Source of the DNA: an uncultured Flavobacteriales bacterium
GTDB taxonomy: Bacteria; Bacteroidota; Bacteroidia; Palsa-965
DNA length: 6,078 nt
Direction: 5' to 3'
Assembly: GCA_937974275.1 (NCBI GenBank)
Contig: CALJIF010000019.1
Coordinates: forward strand, 1-6,078
How positions within the stretch are numbered: position 1 is the stretch's first letter; the number at the start of each line of letters is the position of its first letter. Positions 1 through 5,828 of the stretch are shown one piece after another. The notes beneath the pieces are model-generated. The model ran no database searches. It saw nothing but the letters and a program-made list of their open reading frames with translations, and was not told the DNA's origin. The translations under genes and the position numbers were made by a program.

Positions 1-124
1 TGGTGTTCGTATTGAGAACGATATTCTGATTTCTAAGAAAGGCCCGGTTGATCTGATGAAAAATATTCCAATAGAAGCGGATCACATCGAGGAGTTGATG
101 AATTCCGGTAAACCGAAAAAGTAA
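1..124 (+). CDS. M24 family metallopeptidase, Xaa-Pro aminopeptidase type (3' end only)
   Basis: Only the last 40 codons are present, read from base 2 to a TAA at 122-124. The fragment opens with GVRIENDILIS, which matches the end of the pita-bread fold of M24 aminopeptidases. In aminopeptidase P the Glu of the 'RIE' motif is the last of the five dinuclear-metal ligands; here that codon is at 14-16. The tail (PIEADHIEELM) also fits the usual ending of these proteins. Family members remove an N-terminal residue preceding proline, normally in the cytoplasm. The other four metal ligands and the N-terminal domain lie outside the window, so activity cannot be judged and a related M24 enzyme such as prolidase is not excluded. 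The hydrolase start lies 9 bases downstream on the same strand, suggesting co-transcription. Confidence 0.82.
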   Translation, partial: GVRIENDILISKKGPVDLMKNIPIEADHIEELMNSGKPKK

Positions 125-133
125 TTCCCGAAA

Positions 134-985
134 ATGATTGCCCCGCCGGAATTTAAACCCGAAGTGCCTCAGGTAAACTGGATGCATTCGCGCGGGGCGA
201 AAATTCGTTACACATCCACGGGTAAAGGGCGTGCGGTAGTTTTGTTGCACGGCTTTCTGGAATCATTGGAAGTGTGGTACGGCAATGGTTTTGCGCAGGA
301 ATTAAGCAAACGTTATCGTGTAATTGCCATTGATTTGCCCGGGCACGGCAAGTCTGATTGCTTAGGTTACGTGCAAACCATGGAGCGTATGGCTGATGTG
401 GTGAAGGATGTCATGGATGAATGCGGCTTGCGCAGATATGTGATTGTTGGTCATTCCATGGGCGGATATGTAGGTTTGGCATTTGCAGAAAAGTATACGC
501 CACATTTAAGCGGTTTATGTTTGTTTCATTCTACTGCGCGTCCTGACAGTGACGCTAAAAAATTAGATCGTGATCGTGCAATACGCATTGTAAAACGTGA
601 TCCGATAAAATACACCCGCGCGCTGATTGAAAATTTATTTGCGCTGGCCAATGTGCGTTATCTAAAAAAGGAAATTGCGTGGCTGCGTAAAATTGCTTCA
701 CGAACAAAAAAGCAAGGGATCGTTGCTTGTCTGGAAGGCATGAAAATTAGGCCGGGACGTGAAGTGATTTTAAAATTCTCAGAGTTTCCGATCCAAATTA
801 TTGCAGGTACGCGCGACAATTTGATTCCCTACGATTCGCTGGTAGAACAAGCTGCGTTAAATCCGGCGATTCGTCTGGTGTCGCTTGAACGCACAGGACA
901 CATGGGCTTTATAGAAGCGAAAGCGATTACGTTGAAAAAGGTTGCGGCTTTTGTAGGCGCTTGTTATAAAAAAGGCGGACGTTAA
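134..985 (+). CDS. Alpha/beta hydrolase fold protein
   Basis: This 283-aa protein has the full layout of a small alpha/beta hydrolase. The oxyanion-hole strand VVLLHGF is at residues 35-41. The nucleophile elbow GHSMG is at 106-110, with Ser108 as the nucleophile. The acid is probably Asp228 in GTRDN, and the catalytic His256 is in TGHMGF. A helical cap lies between about residues 135 and 215 and is rich in Lys and Arg. No signal peptide or membrane span is visible, so it should be cytoplasmic. The fold covers esterases, lipases, thioesterases and C-C hydrolases, and nothing here fixes the substrate. The start is uncertain: there is no Shine-Dalgarno sequence, and Met17 (base 182, just before a typical 'KIRYTSTGKG' opening strand) would also give a complete domain. 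It sits 9 bases after the M24 peptidase gene. Its stop overlaps the stop of the convergent 97-aa ORF. Confidence 0.93.
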   Translation: MIAPPEFKPEVPQVNWMHSRGAKIRYTSTGKGRAVVLLHGFLESLEVWYGNGFAQELSKRYRVIAIDLPGHGKSDCLGYVQTMERMADVVKDVMDECGLRRYVIVGHSMGGYVGLAFAEKYTPHLSGLCLFHSTARPDSDAKKLDRDRAIRIVKRDPIKYTRALIENLFALANVRYLKKEIAWLRKIASRTKKQGIVACLEGMKIRPGREVILKFSEFPIQIIAGTRDNLIPYDSLVEQAALNPAIRLVSLERTGHMGFIEAKAITLKKVAAFVGACYKKGGR

Positions 986-1275
986 GATTCAATCCTGAAA
1001 CGACCTTCCAGTAATTGATCACCATCAATAATGCGCAGTTCGTAAATTCCTGAACGCAAATCAGTTGACAGTTCGATATCTTTTAAAACAGTGGCGTTCA
1101 CCTCACCTGAAAACAACTCGTTACCGGTAGCATCGGAGATGAACCAACGGCAACCTTCGAAAGCTGGAGAATAAAAAACCAACAGCCGACCATTTCGCAC
1201 TGAGAGCGAAATACTTTTCTTCGACATGTTGAACAGATGTACCATACTATCCACATTTAACGCGACCGAGAGCAT
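982..1275 (-). CDS. Small protein resembling a type IX secretion C-terminal sorting domain, without cargo
   Basis: This 97-aa ORF was not recognised as a named family. Residues from about 44 onward follow the pattern of the T9SS type A sorting domain: a WFISDATGNELFSG strand pair, an alternating segment (IELSTDL), the near-diagnostic RSGIYELRI and a final short strand (GRFRIES). In Bacteroidota such domains normally sit at the C-terminus of large secreted proteins. Here there is no signal peptide and no cargo domain. An in-frame TGA lies seven codons upstream (1294-1296), so the ORF does not extend further. Later starts at Met11 or Met17 (base 1227, MSKKSIS) would remove the poorly matching N-terminus. 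It may be a standalone beta-sandwich protein, a remnant of a lost secreted protein, or an unrelated protein of similar pattern. Its last bases overlap the hydrolase end, and no terminator is visible between them. Confidence 0.6.
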   Translation of the reverse strand: MLSVALNVDSMVHLFNMSKKSISLSVRNGRLLVFYSPAFEGCRWFISDATGNELFSGEVNATVLKDIELSTDLRSGIYELRIIDGDQLLEGRFRIES

Positions 1276-1400
1276 GGAGTTCCGAAAATTCGATCAATCG
1301 CGAAAAAGTTAAGACTAAATTGTCGGCCATGTGGTCAAATCCCCAATCTAACACGAGTTAATGCGTTAGTATGGATGGGAAGTCATTAACGAAAGGCCAT

Positions 1401-1427
1401 AAAAAAAACCCGCCTTACGGGGCGGGT
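1401..1427 (-). terminator. Rho-independent terminator, minus strand
   Basis: A perfect 7-bp GC-rich stem (acccgcc at 1408-1414 with ggcgggt at 1421-1427) closes a six-base loop (ttacgg on the plus strand, ccgtaa on the minus). On the minus strand it is followed directly by eight T residues (plus-strand A-run 1401-1408). The plus strand has no T-run after the stem, so it works for minus-strand transcripts. The nearest gene it can serve is the 42-aa ORF ending at 1510. Confidence 0.88.
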
Positions 1428-1465
1428 CCTTATCAAGACGAGCACAAGGCTCGGAAAGCGCGGGG

Positions 1466-1497
1466 CCGAATGCAGGGCTTACGGGCGCTGCATTCGG
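1466..1497 (-). other. Hairpin in the 3' untranslated region of the small ORF
   Basis: A perfect 10-bp inverted repeat (ccgaatgcag at 1466-1475 and ctgcattcgg at 1488-1497) surrounds 12 bases. Two further G-C pairs inside it bring the same ccgtaa loop (minus strand) to the tip. No T-run follows on either strand, so it is not a simple terminator. It lies 12 bases past the stop of the 42-aa ORF and upstream of the terminator at 1401-1427. It could protect the transcript 3' end or be part of a structured RNA. Confidence 0.6.
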
Positions 1498-1509
1498 TAT
1501 TACACACAC

Positions 1510-1638
1510 TCAAGAAAAAATGACATTAAAAATGTTGTAGACAATAAATCCAACCGCTGCAATGCCTAACGCGATTCCTACTGTGCTGAGGCCGTCTACG
1601 TGGTAAACGTGTCCTCTTCTGTGATCTGACTTTTTCAT
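1510..1638 (-). CDS. Small single-span membrane protein, 42 aa, hypothetical
   Basis: The minus strand reads ATG at 1638-1636 to TGA at 1512-1510. The N-terminal 16 residues are polar and rich in charge and histidine (it begins MKKSDHRRGH, with His at 6, 10 and 13). From about residue 18 to 41 the protein is one hydrophobic helix containing GIALGIAAVGFIVYNIF. This fits a small inner-membrane protein, probably with the N-terminus in the cytoplasm by the positive-inside rule. A purine-rich GAAGGG stands just upstream of the ATG. Two hairpins lie downstream, the second a clear terminator, so the transcript end is well defined. I do not recognise the protein and give no function. The competing 61-aa frame at 1526-1711 on the same strand is basic and without structure, and I judge it spurious. 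The clean charge-then-helix layout is the main support. Confidence 0.55.
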   Translation of the reverse strand: MKKSDHRRGHVYHVDGLSTVGIALGIAAVGFIVYNIFNVIFS

Positions 1639-1674
1639 AACCCTTCGTTTTTACTGATGTAACTTTTATAGTGA

Positions 1675-1694
1675 TCTTCTTCGTTAGAAGAAGA
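1675..1694 (-). other. Perfect 8-bp hairpin in the leader of the small ORF
   Basis: On the minus strand the arms tcttcttc and gaagaaga enclose a four-base loop, taac. It lies 36 bases upstream of the 42-aa ORF start and is directly followed by one copy of TCACTATAAA. It has no T-run typical of a terminator. Confidence 0.55.
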
Positions 1695-1705
1695 GTTGTT
1701 GCCGG

Positions 1706-1738
1706 CTGCACGGCAGACTTGTGAGTCGTGCCGTACAG
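1706..1738 (-). other. 13-bp hairpin with one bulge
   Basis: On the minus strand, ctgtacggca plus gac pairs with gtc plus tgccgtgcag around a six-base loop (tcacaa), with a single bulged C. The outer U-G pair forms only in minus-strand RNA; on the plus strand it is a C-A mismatch. No T-run follows. Confidence 0.55.
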
Positions 1739-1750
1739 ATTTATAGTGAC

Positions 1751-1765
1751 GTCGCCCGAGGCGAC
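1751..1765. other. Perfect 6-bp GC-rich hairpin with three-base loop
   Basis: gtcgcc (1751-1756) and ggcgac (1760-1765) enclose three bases. On the minus strand it is followed one base later by TCACTATAAA. It is short but very stable for its size. Confidence 0.45.
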
Positions 1766-1780
1766 CGGATTTCGAGAGAG

Positions 1781-1847
1781 TGCCGGGACTTTACGTTCAG
1801 CTGACGAAACATCCCCATATACGTCCGCTGATTGTTTGTTCCCGGCA
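1781..1847. other. Long imperfect rod-like stem-loop
   Basis: Outer arms tgccggga (1781-1788) and tcccggca (1840-1847) form 8 perfect pairs. After a symmetric internal loop of four bases each side, 1793-1801 pairs with 1827-1835 (one mismatch, one G-U on the plus strand). After another single mismatch, gacg (1803-1806) pairs with cgtc (1822-1825), leaving a 15-base apical loop. The nested helices in register make this more than a chance inverted repeat. The G-U pair slightly favours plus-strand RNA, but either strand can fold. Confidence 0.5.
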
Positions 1848-1914
1848 GGTTGTTAAACCTTCTCTTTGTTCTCGCAGAATTTCAATGAGCAATCACTAAC
1901 TCTTGTTCTGTGTC

Positions 1915-1932
1915 TCGGAGTTACGGCTCCGA
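1915..1932. other. 6-bp hairpin with the shared ccgtaa loop
   Basis: tcggag (1915-1920) and ctccga (1927-1932) enclose ttacgg (ccgtaa on the minus strand), the same six-base loop as in the 1401-1427 terminator and the tip of the 1466-1497 hairpin. Neither side has a T-run. Confidence 0.5.
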
Positions 1933-2044
1933 TGTTATTTCTAATCAATATTACGACAAGCATTAACGCAATGTTAGCGACGTTTAACAGGTGGTACACG
2001 TGGTAATTTATGCGGACAAAATTTGCATATAAGTGGAACGGCGG

Positions 2045-2078
2045 TAAAAAAGAAAACGCGACCCATTTGGATCGCGTT
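2045..2078 (-). terminator. Rho-independent terminator of the sensor kinase and response regulator operon
   Basis: A perfect 7-bp stem (aacgcga at 2055-2061 with tcgcgtt at 2072-2078), with two more G-C pairs possible inside, is followed on the minus strand by a T-rich run of about a dozen bases broken by one C (plus-strand A-rich 2045-2056). It lies 25 bases past the response regulator stop, the right place to end that operon. Confidence 0.88.
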
Positions 2079-2103
2079 GTTATGCATGAATAGGAATTAG
2101 CTC

Positions 2104-2853
2104 CTAAGCTCGATTTAAACGCTGCAGGAACGCTTCTTTTTTGCGTCGCGACACTTCAATTTGGGTGCCGTCGCTCATTACGGCATAACCGCCGTCAGCT
2201 TTCAGGAAGCGCACAACGTGATTCATGTTAATGAGATGATGATGGTGTACGCGAATGAAGTCTTCTTCCGGCAATAAATCTTCGTAATGTTTCAAACTTG
2301 CCGAAACCATGAGCTTGCGCTTGCCATCCAGAAAGAATGTGGTGTAACTGCCGTCAGCTTCACAACGGATAATATCTTTCACATTCACAATTTCATAAGC
2401 GTTGCCCGTCGGTAAGGTAATTTTAGAATACTGCTCGCTTGGCTTTTTGAAATTCTGCAACAGGAATTTAATGTTCTCCAAATTAGCAGTGTTGTTTTGC
2501 TTTACACGAATTTTATCAACTGCTGCTTTGAGTTCTTCTCCGTCAATCGGTTTCAGCAAATAATCAATCGCGCTGTATTTAATTGCTTTTAAAGCGTGCT
2601 CGTCCGATGCCGTTGTAAAAATCACATCAAATGAATTTGCTTGTAATTGCTCCAACATATCAAAGCCGCTACCGTCAGCCATTTCGATATCCAGAAACAC
2701 CAAAGCAGGTGAAGTTTTTTTAATCAGTTCTACTCCTTCTGCAACCGATGTGGCTGTCCCGAGAATATTGACATCCGGGCAATTGACTTTTACTAAAGCT
2801 TCAAGTACTTCTCTGCTTTTCTTTTCGTCTTCAACAATTACAGCATTTATCAT
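2104..2853 (-). CDS. LytTR-type response regulator (LytR/AlgR family)
   Basis: This 249-aa transcription factor has two domains. The receiver (residues 1 to about 118) shows the acidic pair Glu8/Asp9, the phospho-acceptor Asp55 in FLDIEM, Thr80/Thr81 at the switch position and Lys101 in LLKPID. The LytTR DNA-binding domain (about 143-249) shows the ITLPTG opening strand, an IIRCEADGSYTTFF segment and an INMNHV motif. The INMNHV motif is preceded by four consecutive histidines (203-206) where I would expect two at most. Family members bind paired short repeats when phosphorylated. The start gives the expected opening MINAVIVEDE, with no Shine-Dalgarno sequence. It lies 26 bases downstream of the sensor kinase on the same strand and is almost certainly its partner. 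The stop is a TAG, followed by a strong terminator. Length is normal for the family, and all phosphorylation residues are present. Confidence 0.95.
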   Translation of the reverse strand: MINAVIVEDEKKSREVLEALVKVNCPDVNILGTATSVAEGVELIKKTSPALVFLDIEMADGSGFDMLEQLQANSFDVIFTTASDEHALKAIKYSAIDYLLKPIDGEELKAAVDKIRVKQNNTANLENIKFLLQNFKKPSEQYSKITLPTGNAYEIVNVKDIIRCEADGSYTTFFLDGKRKLMVSASLKHYEDLLPEEDFIRVHHHHLINMNHVVRFLKADGGYAVMSDGTQIEVSRRKKEAFLQRLNRA

Positions 2854-2879
2854 AGGGTGGTTTTTTACGTGTTGGAAAA

Positions 2880-5828
2880 TTAGGAAACAGGTACAAATAT
2901 ATCAACTTGTGTTCCCGCAGGTGTTCCGTCGGGAAGAACAAGATCGTTAATAGAAACACTGAGGCTTGATCCGTGAAGTCGGTTAATTAACTCTAACCGG
3001 TCGTGCGTGATTTTCATCCCAAGTGATTTGTGATTTTTCTTTCCGGAAAGTTGTCGCATCTCGCGCGACTTCGCTCTTCCGATGCCATCATCTTTGATAG
3101 TCACTTTAATGACATTACCCGTTTGTGAAATCCGAATGTCGAGGTGTCCCGGATCATGCTTCGGTGTTAGTCCATGAAGAATGGCATTCTCCACGTATGG
3201 TTGCAACAGCATCGCCGGAATTTCGTGATAGTCGACGTCGATATCATCATCAATGTGAAACGAGTAGGTGAATTTGCCTTCAAATCGCATCGCCTCCAAC
3301 TCCAGGTATAGTGTGAGATAATCGAGTTCTTCCTTAATCGTGATTTGAGATTTTTCCGAGTTGTTCAAGATAACGCGCATGAGTCGTGCAAACTTGTTGA
3401 GATACTTACCCGCATCCGCATTATTGTTAGTGATGATATAATGTTGAATAGAGTTCAATGAATTAAATACGAAATGGGGATTCATCTGCGCGCGCAAGGC
3501 CTTCAACTCATTATGCGCCATTTCCACACGAGTTTCCGACTCTTGTTTTTCGCGACGTTTAATTTGATTAATACGCCAATAAATTCCCAAAGACAGAAAC
3601 ACAACGGTTGTAATGCTGATAACGAGCCAGAACCACGGACGCTTCCAGTACGGAGTGGCAATGGTAAATGTGAATGTTACCGGCTCCGGATTCCAGATGC
3701 CTTCATTATTACTACTTAGAATTTTAAAGGTGTACTGCCCTGAAGGTAAGTTGGAATATCGAGCGCTTCGCTCACGTGTAGGGGGCGACCATGAATTGTC
3801 GAATCCTTCCAACATTACTTTATACATCACCTTCGCCGGATTAGTTAAACACACGCCCACGTACTCAAACGTGATGTTATTCTCGTCATACGGCAATTCG
3901 CAGTTGGCAGCTAACATAGTATCGGAATACGCCAAACGAAAACCGGTAATGTTTGTTTTGGTGTAAGCGCTGCTGAATGCATAATTACTTGGGTTGAAGT
4001 GAATCAAGCCATTAACGGTTCCAAACCAAATGGAGCCATCGGGATCGAGCCAAGTTCCATTGGAATTACATTCTACACCGGAAAATCCTTCTTCTTTGCC
4101 ATACGTTGTAAATCGTGCATTGCCGCTTTTGCGGAATTCTTGCAAGTCGAGACGTGATAACCCCTGGTTCGTGCCAATCCACAAATAATCTTCGCGCAGA
4201 TCAAGTGTCATGGTGTAAATCAAATCAGAGTTGAGTCCTTCGGTTTGTGTGAGGTGAAAAGTTCGGTCTCCTTTTCGAATGTACAGCCCGTCAAGAGTGC
4301 CCATGTACAATGTTCCTTCTTTATCAATGCACAATCCGAGAAAAGTTTCATTCTCAACTTGATATAATTGGTCGTAACGCTTGAATTCTTTGCCATTGAA
4401 TAAATACAATCCACCGGTGTAGGTTCCCACCCAAATGTTACCGTTTTCTCCTTCTACCAATTGCCAAACATCAAAATGTTTGCCCGGTGTCACAGGTATG
4501 TAATAGCCGGAGAACTTGTTGTTGCTGTACTTGGTAATGCCGTTTGCACCACCCAGCCACATATTGCCCTGTGAGTCGCGCAGGATGGTATTAATACTGT
4601 CGGAGTGCAATCCGTCACGACGAGTTTTTCTTTGGAATGTGGAGCCGTTAAAAATAGCCAGTCCTCTGTCTGTGCCCACCCAAAGTGTTCCGTCGGGATA
4701 CGCAAAGCAATCATTCGCTTTGTTTGACGGTAAACCCGAACTGCGGTTGTAGTTGGTGAATGTTCCTTTGTCAAATGCGTAAATGCCGTTATTCTCCGTG
4801 CACATCCAAAGCACATCACGTTCGTCACGCGCAATTCCAAAAATGAAATTACTGCGTAATCCGTCATGTGTACTGTAAGAAACAAAGCCATCTCCACGAT
4901 AACGAAACAGCCCTGCATTGGTGCCGAGCCACAAACTTTTTTCGTAGTCAATAAATAGACACGCTAGTTTATTGGAATTGATATCGCGGGAAACGCGCAC
5001 CTGGCGAAACTCGCTTCCGTTGTATTCATACAATCCATTGTCTGCAGCTATCCACGTTTTACCCTGCTGGTCGGTTACCATGGATTTCGCTACCGGCATT
5101 TCTACGTTATCGGGAGTAAACAGCAACGTAAAGCGACCGTTTATCATTTTGTAAATACCGTCTTCCGTGCCGACTAAAATATTTCCGTTTTTATCGCTCG
5201 TGATGCTGTTGACGGAAGTTATTCCCGGCGATGAAAACGGATACGCAGTAAATACGTTGTTGTGATAGGACCATAATCCACTTGCTGTGCCGATCCAAAC
5301 TGTGGGTTTGTTTTCTTCCTGATACAAACAAATGATACGTTCTTGCTTCAGTGTCTGCTCAGTAACTGTATTGATTTTTTTGCCATCATGCCTGCAAAGT
5401 CCTTGTTCTGTGCCAATCCATAAATTGTTCGATTGGTCACGCAAGAGGCAATTCACATAGTTGTTCGGCAAGCCGTCTTTAATGCCGTATGCTACAAAGC
5501 GTTCATTTTGTAATTGTGCAATTCCGTTAATTGTGCCAACCCACAAATCGCCTTCTGCATCTTCTTCAATAGAAGTTACCCAGTGATTCGGTAATCCGTT
5601 ACGCGGAGAATAATTGCGGAAAGAAATTCCATCAAAACGCGACAAGCCGCCATAACCACCCGACCACAAGTAGCCTTTGCTGTCCTGATAAATACTGAAT
5701 ACCTGTACAAAGGGTAATCCTTCGTCAACGGAATAATTCCGGAAGTGTAACGTTTGCCCAATAGTTGCTTTGCCACCAATAAGGTGAATAGCTAATACAA
5801 TCAATGATATTCGCAGCGCTTGGAGCAT
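2880..5828 (-). CDS. Sensor histidine kinase with 14-blade periplasmic propeller region, Y_Y_Y domain and LytS-type kinase
   Basis: This 982-aa membrane sensor has, in order, a signal peptide (hydrophobic stretch about 5-24), then 14 Reg_prop repeats (about 30-612). Each repeat is marked by a LWIGT/GLxxF motif (for example LWVGT at 95, LWIGT at 136, LWVGT at 382, IWFGT at 600), many preceded by a DGLPN-like turn. Fourteen blades fit two seven-bladed propellers, as known for this family. A Y_Y_Y domain follows (about 645-724, Tyr669, Tyr691, Tyr699), then one membrane span (about 731-750) and a charged linker helix. The kinase is of the His_kinase/HATPase type: His785 in MNPHFVFNS is the predicted phospho-acceptor, with the N box LQPYVENAILHG (875-886), DDGIG (913-917) and SLGM (935-938). 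All key residues are present. It should sense a periplasmic ligand, which in characterised Bacteroides relatives is often a glycan fragment, and phosphorylate the downstream LytTR regulator. The ligand here is unknown. Confidence 0.96.
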   Translation of the reverse strand: MLQALRISLIVLAIHLIGGKATIGQTLHFRNYSVDEGLPFVQVFSIYQDSKGYLWSGGYGGLSRFDGISFRNYSPRNGLPNHWVTSIEEDAEGDLWVGTINGIAQLQNERFVAYGIKDGLPNNYVNCLLRDQSNNLWIGTEQGLCRHDGKKINTVTEQTLKQERIICLYQEENKPTVWIGTASGLWSYHNNVFTAYPFSSPGITSVNSITSDKNGNILVGTEDGIYKMINGRFTLLFTPDNVEMPVAKSMVTDQQGKTWIAADNGLYEYNGSEFRQVRVSRDINSNKLACLFIDYEKSLWLGTNAGLFRYRGDGFVSYSTHDGLRSNFIFGIARDERDVLWMCTENNGIYAFDKGTFTNYNRSSGLPSNKANDCFAYPDGTLWVGTDRGLAIFNGSTFQRKTRRDGLHSDSINTILRDSQGNMWLGGANGITKYSNNKFSGYYIPVTPGKHFDVWQLVEGENGNIWVGTYTGGLYLFNGKEFKRYDQLYQVENETFLGLCIDKEGTLYMGTLDGLYIRKGDRTFHLTQTEGLNSDLIYTMTLDLREDYLWIGTNQGLSRLDLQEFRKSGNARFTTYGKEEGFSGVECNSNGTWLDPDGSIWFGTVNGLIHFNPSNYAFSSAYTKTNITGFRLAYSDTMLAANCELPYDENNITFEYVGVCLTNPAKVMYKVMLEGFDNSWSPPTRERSARYSNLPSGQYTFKILSSNNEGIWNPEPVTFTFTIATPYWKRPWFWLVISITTVVFLSLGIYWRINQIKRREKQESETRVEMAHNELKALRAQMNPHFVFNSLNSIQHYIITNNNADAGKYLNKFARLMRVILNNSEKSQITIKEELDYLTLYLELEAMRFEGKFTYSFHIDDDIDVDYHEIPAMLLQPYVENAILHGLTPKHDPGHLDIRISQTGNVIKVTIKDDGIGRAKSREMRQLSGKKNHKSLGMKITHDRLELINRLHGSSLSVSINDLVLPDGTPAGTQVDIFVPVS

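Larger units (their letters stand above)
1665..1749 (-). repeat. Two direct copies of a 10-base word, TCACTATAAA (minus strand)
   Basis: The word tttatagtga on the plus strand occurs at 1665-1674 and 1740-1749. On the minus strand each copy follows a hairpin with 0 or 1 base between: the 1675-1694 hairpin and the 1751-1765 hairpin. The repeated hairpin-plus-word arrangement upstream of the 42-aa ORF is more notable than the word alone. Confidence 0.5.
1639..2044 (-). other. Long structured region without a convincing ORF; candidate leader or small RNA
   Basis: These 406 bases lie between the response regulator's terminator and the 42-aa ORF, and I find no convincing coding frame. They contain at least five hairpins (listed separately), two copies of a 10-base word directly after hairpins, and an E-box-like palindrome cacgtg at 1997-2002 inside a gtggta direct repeat (1991-1996, 2000-2005). 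Because the flanking terminators both point left, a minus-strand transcript starting in the right part of this region and ending near 1401 is the simplest reading. I could not place a promoter. The hairpin at 1706-1738 pairs better as minus-strand RNA, while the rod at 1781-1847 pairs slightly better as plus-strand RNA, so the strand is not settled. It matches no RNA family I recognise (not tmRNA, RNase P or SRP RNA). Confidence 0.45.

Noticed and set aside
1304..1338. Possible Bacteroidota promoter for the 97-aa ORF: TAACTTTT on the minus strand (1311-1304) with TTG at 1338-1336
   Set aside because: The -7 box matches TAnnTTTG at five of six fixed positions, but the 24-base spacing is longer than usual and the region is AT-rich. 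Too weak to list.
1357..1390. 7-bp inverted repeat gttaatg / cattaac with a 20-base spacer
   Set aside because: Short and AT-rich, not next to a recognised promoter; expected by chance in a region this size.
1371..1523. 50-codon plus-strand ORF
   Set aside because: It reads straight through the terminator at 1401-1427 and the hairpin at 1466-1497; the basic, low-complexity product looks non-coding.
1526..1711. 61-aa minus-strand ORF overlapping the 42-aa ORF
   Set aside because: Its product is rich in Arg, Lys and Thr without any recognisable pattern, and it runs through the 1675-1694 hairpin. The other frame gives a clear membrane peptide with a better upstream context.
1741..1818. 25-codon minus-strand ORF (MGMFRQLNV...) in the structured region
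   Set aside because: It runs through the rod at 1781-1847 and the 1751-1765 hairpin, has no ribosome-binding signal and no recognisable composition; probably chance.
1853..1963. 36-codon minus-strand ORF in the structured region
   Set aside because: It covers the 1915-1932 hairpin and has no plausible domain or start context. A leader peptide is possible, but nothing supports it.
1598..2006. 9-base repeat acgtggtaa at 1598-1606 and 1998-2006
   Set aside because: About one 9-base repeat is expected by chance in 700 bases, and one copy lies inside the 42-aa ORF.
3474..5154. Several plus- and minus-strand ORFs of 60-153 codons inside the sensor kinase gene
   Set aside because: They are other-frame readings of an intact 982-codon gene whose domains account for the whole stretch.
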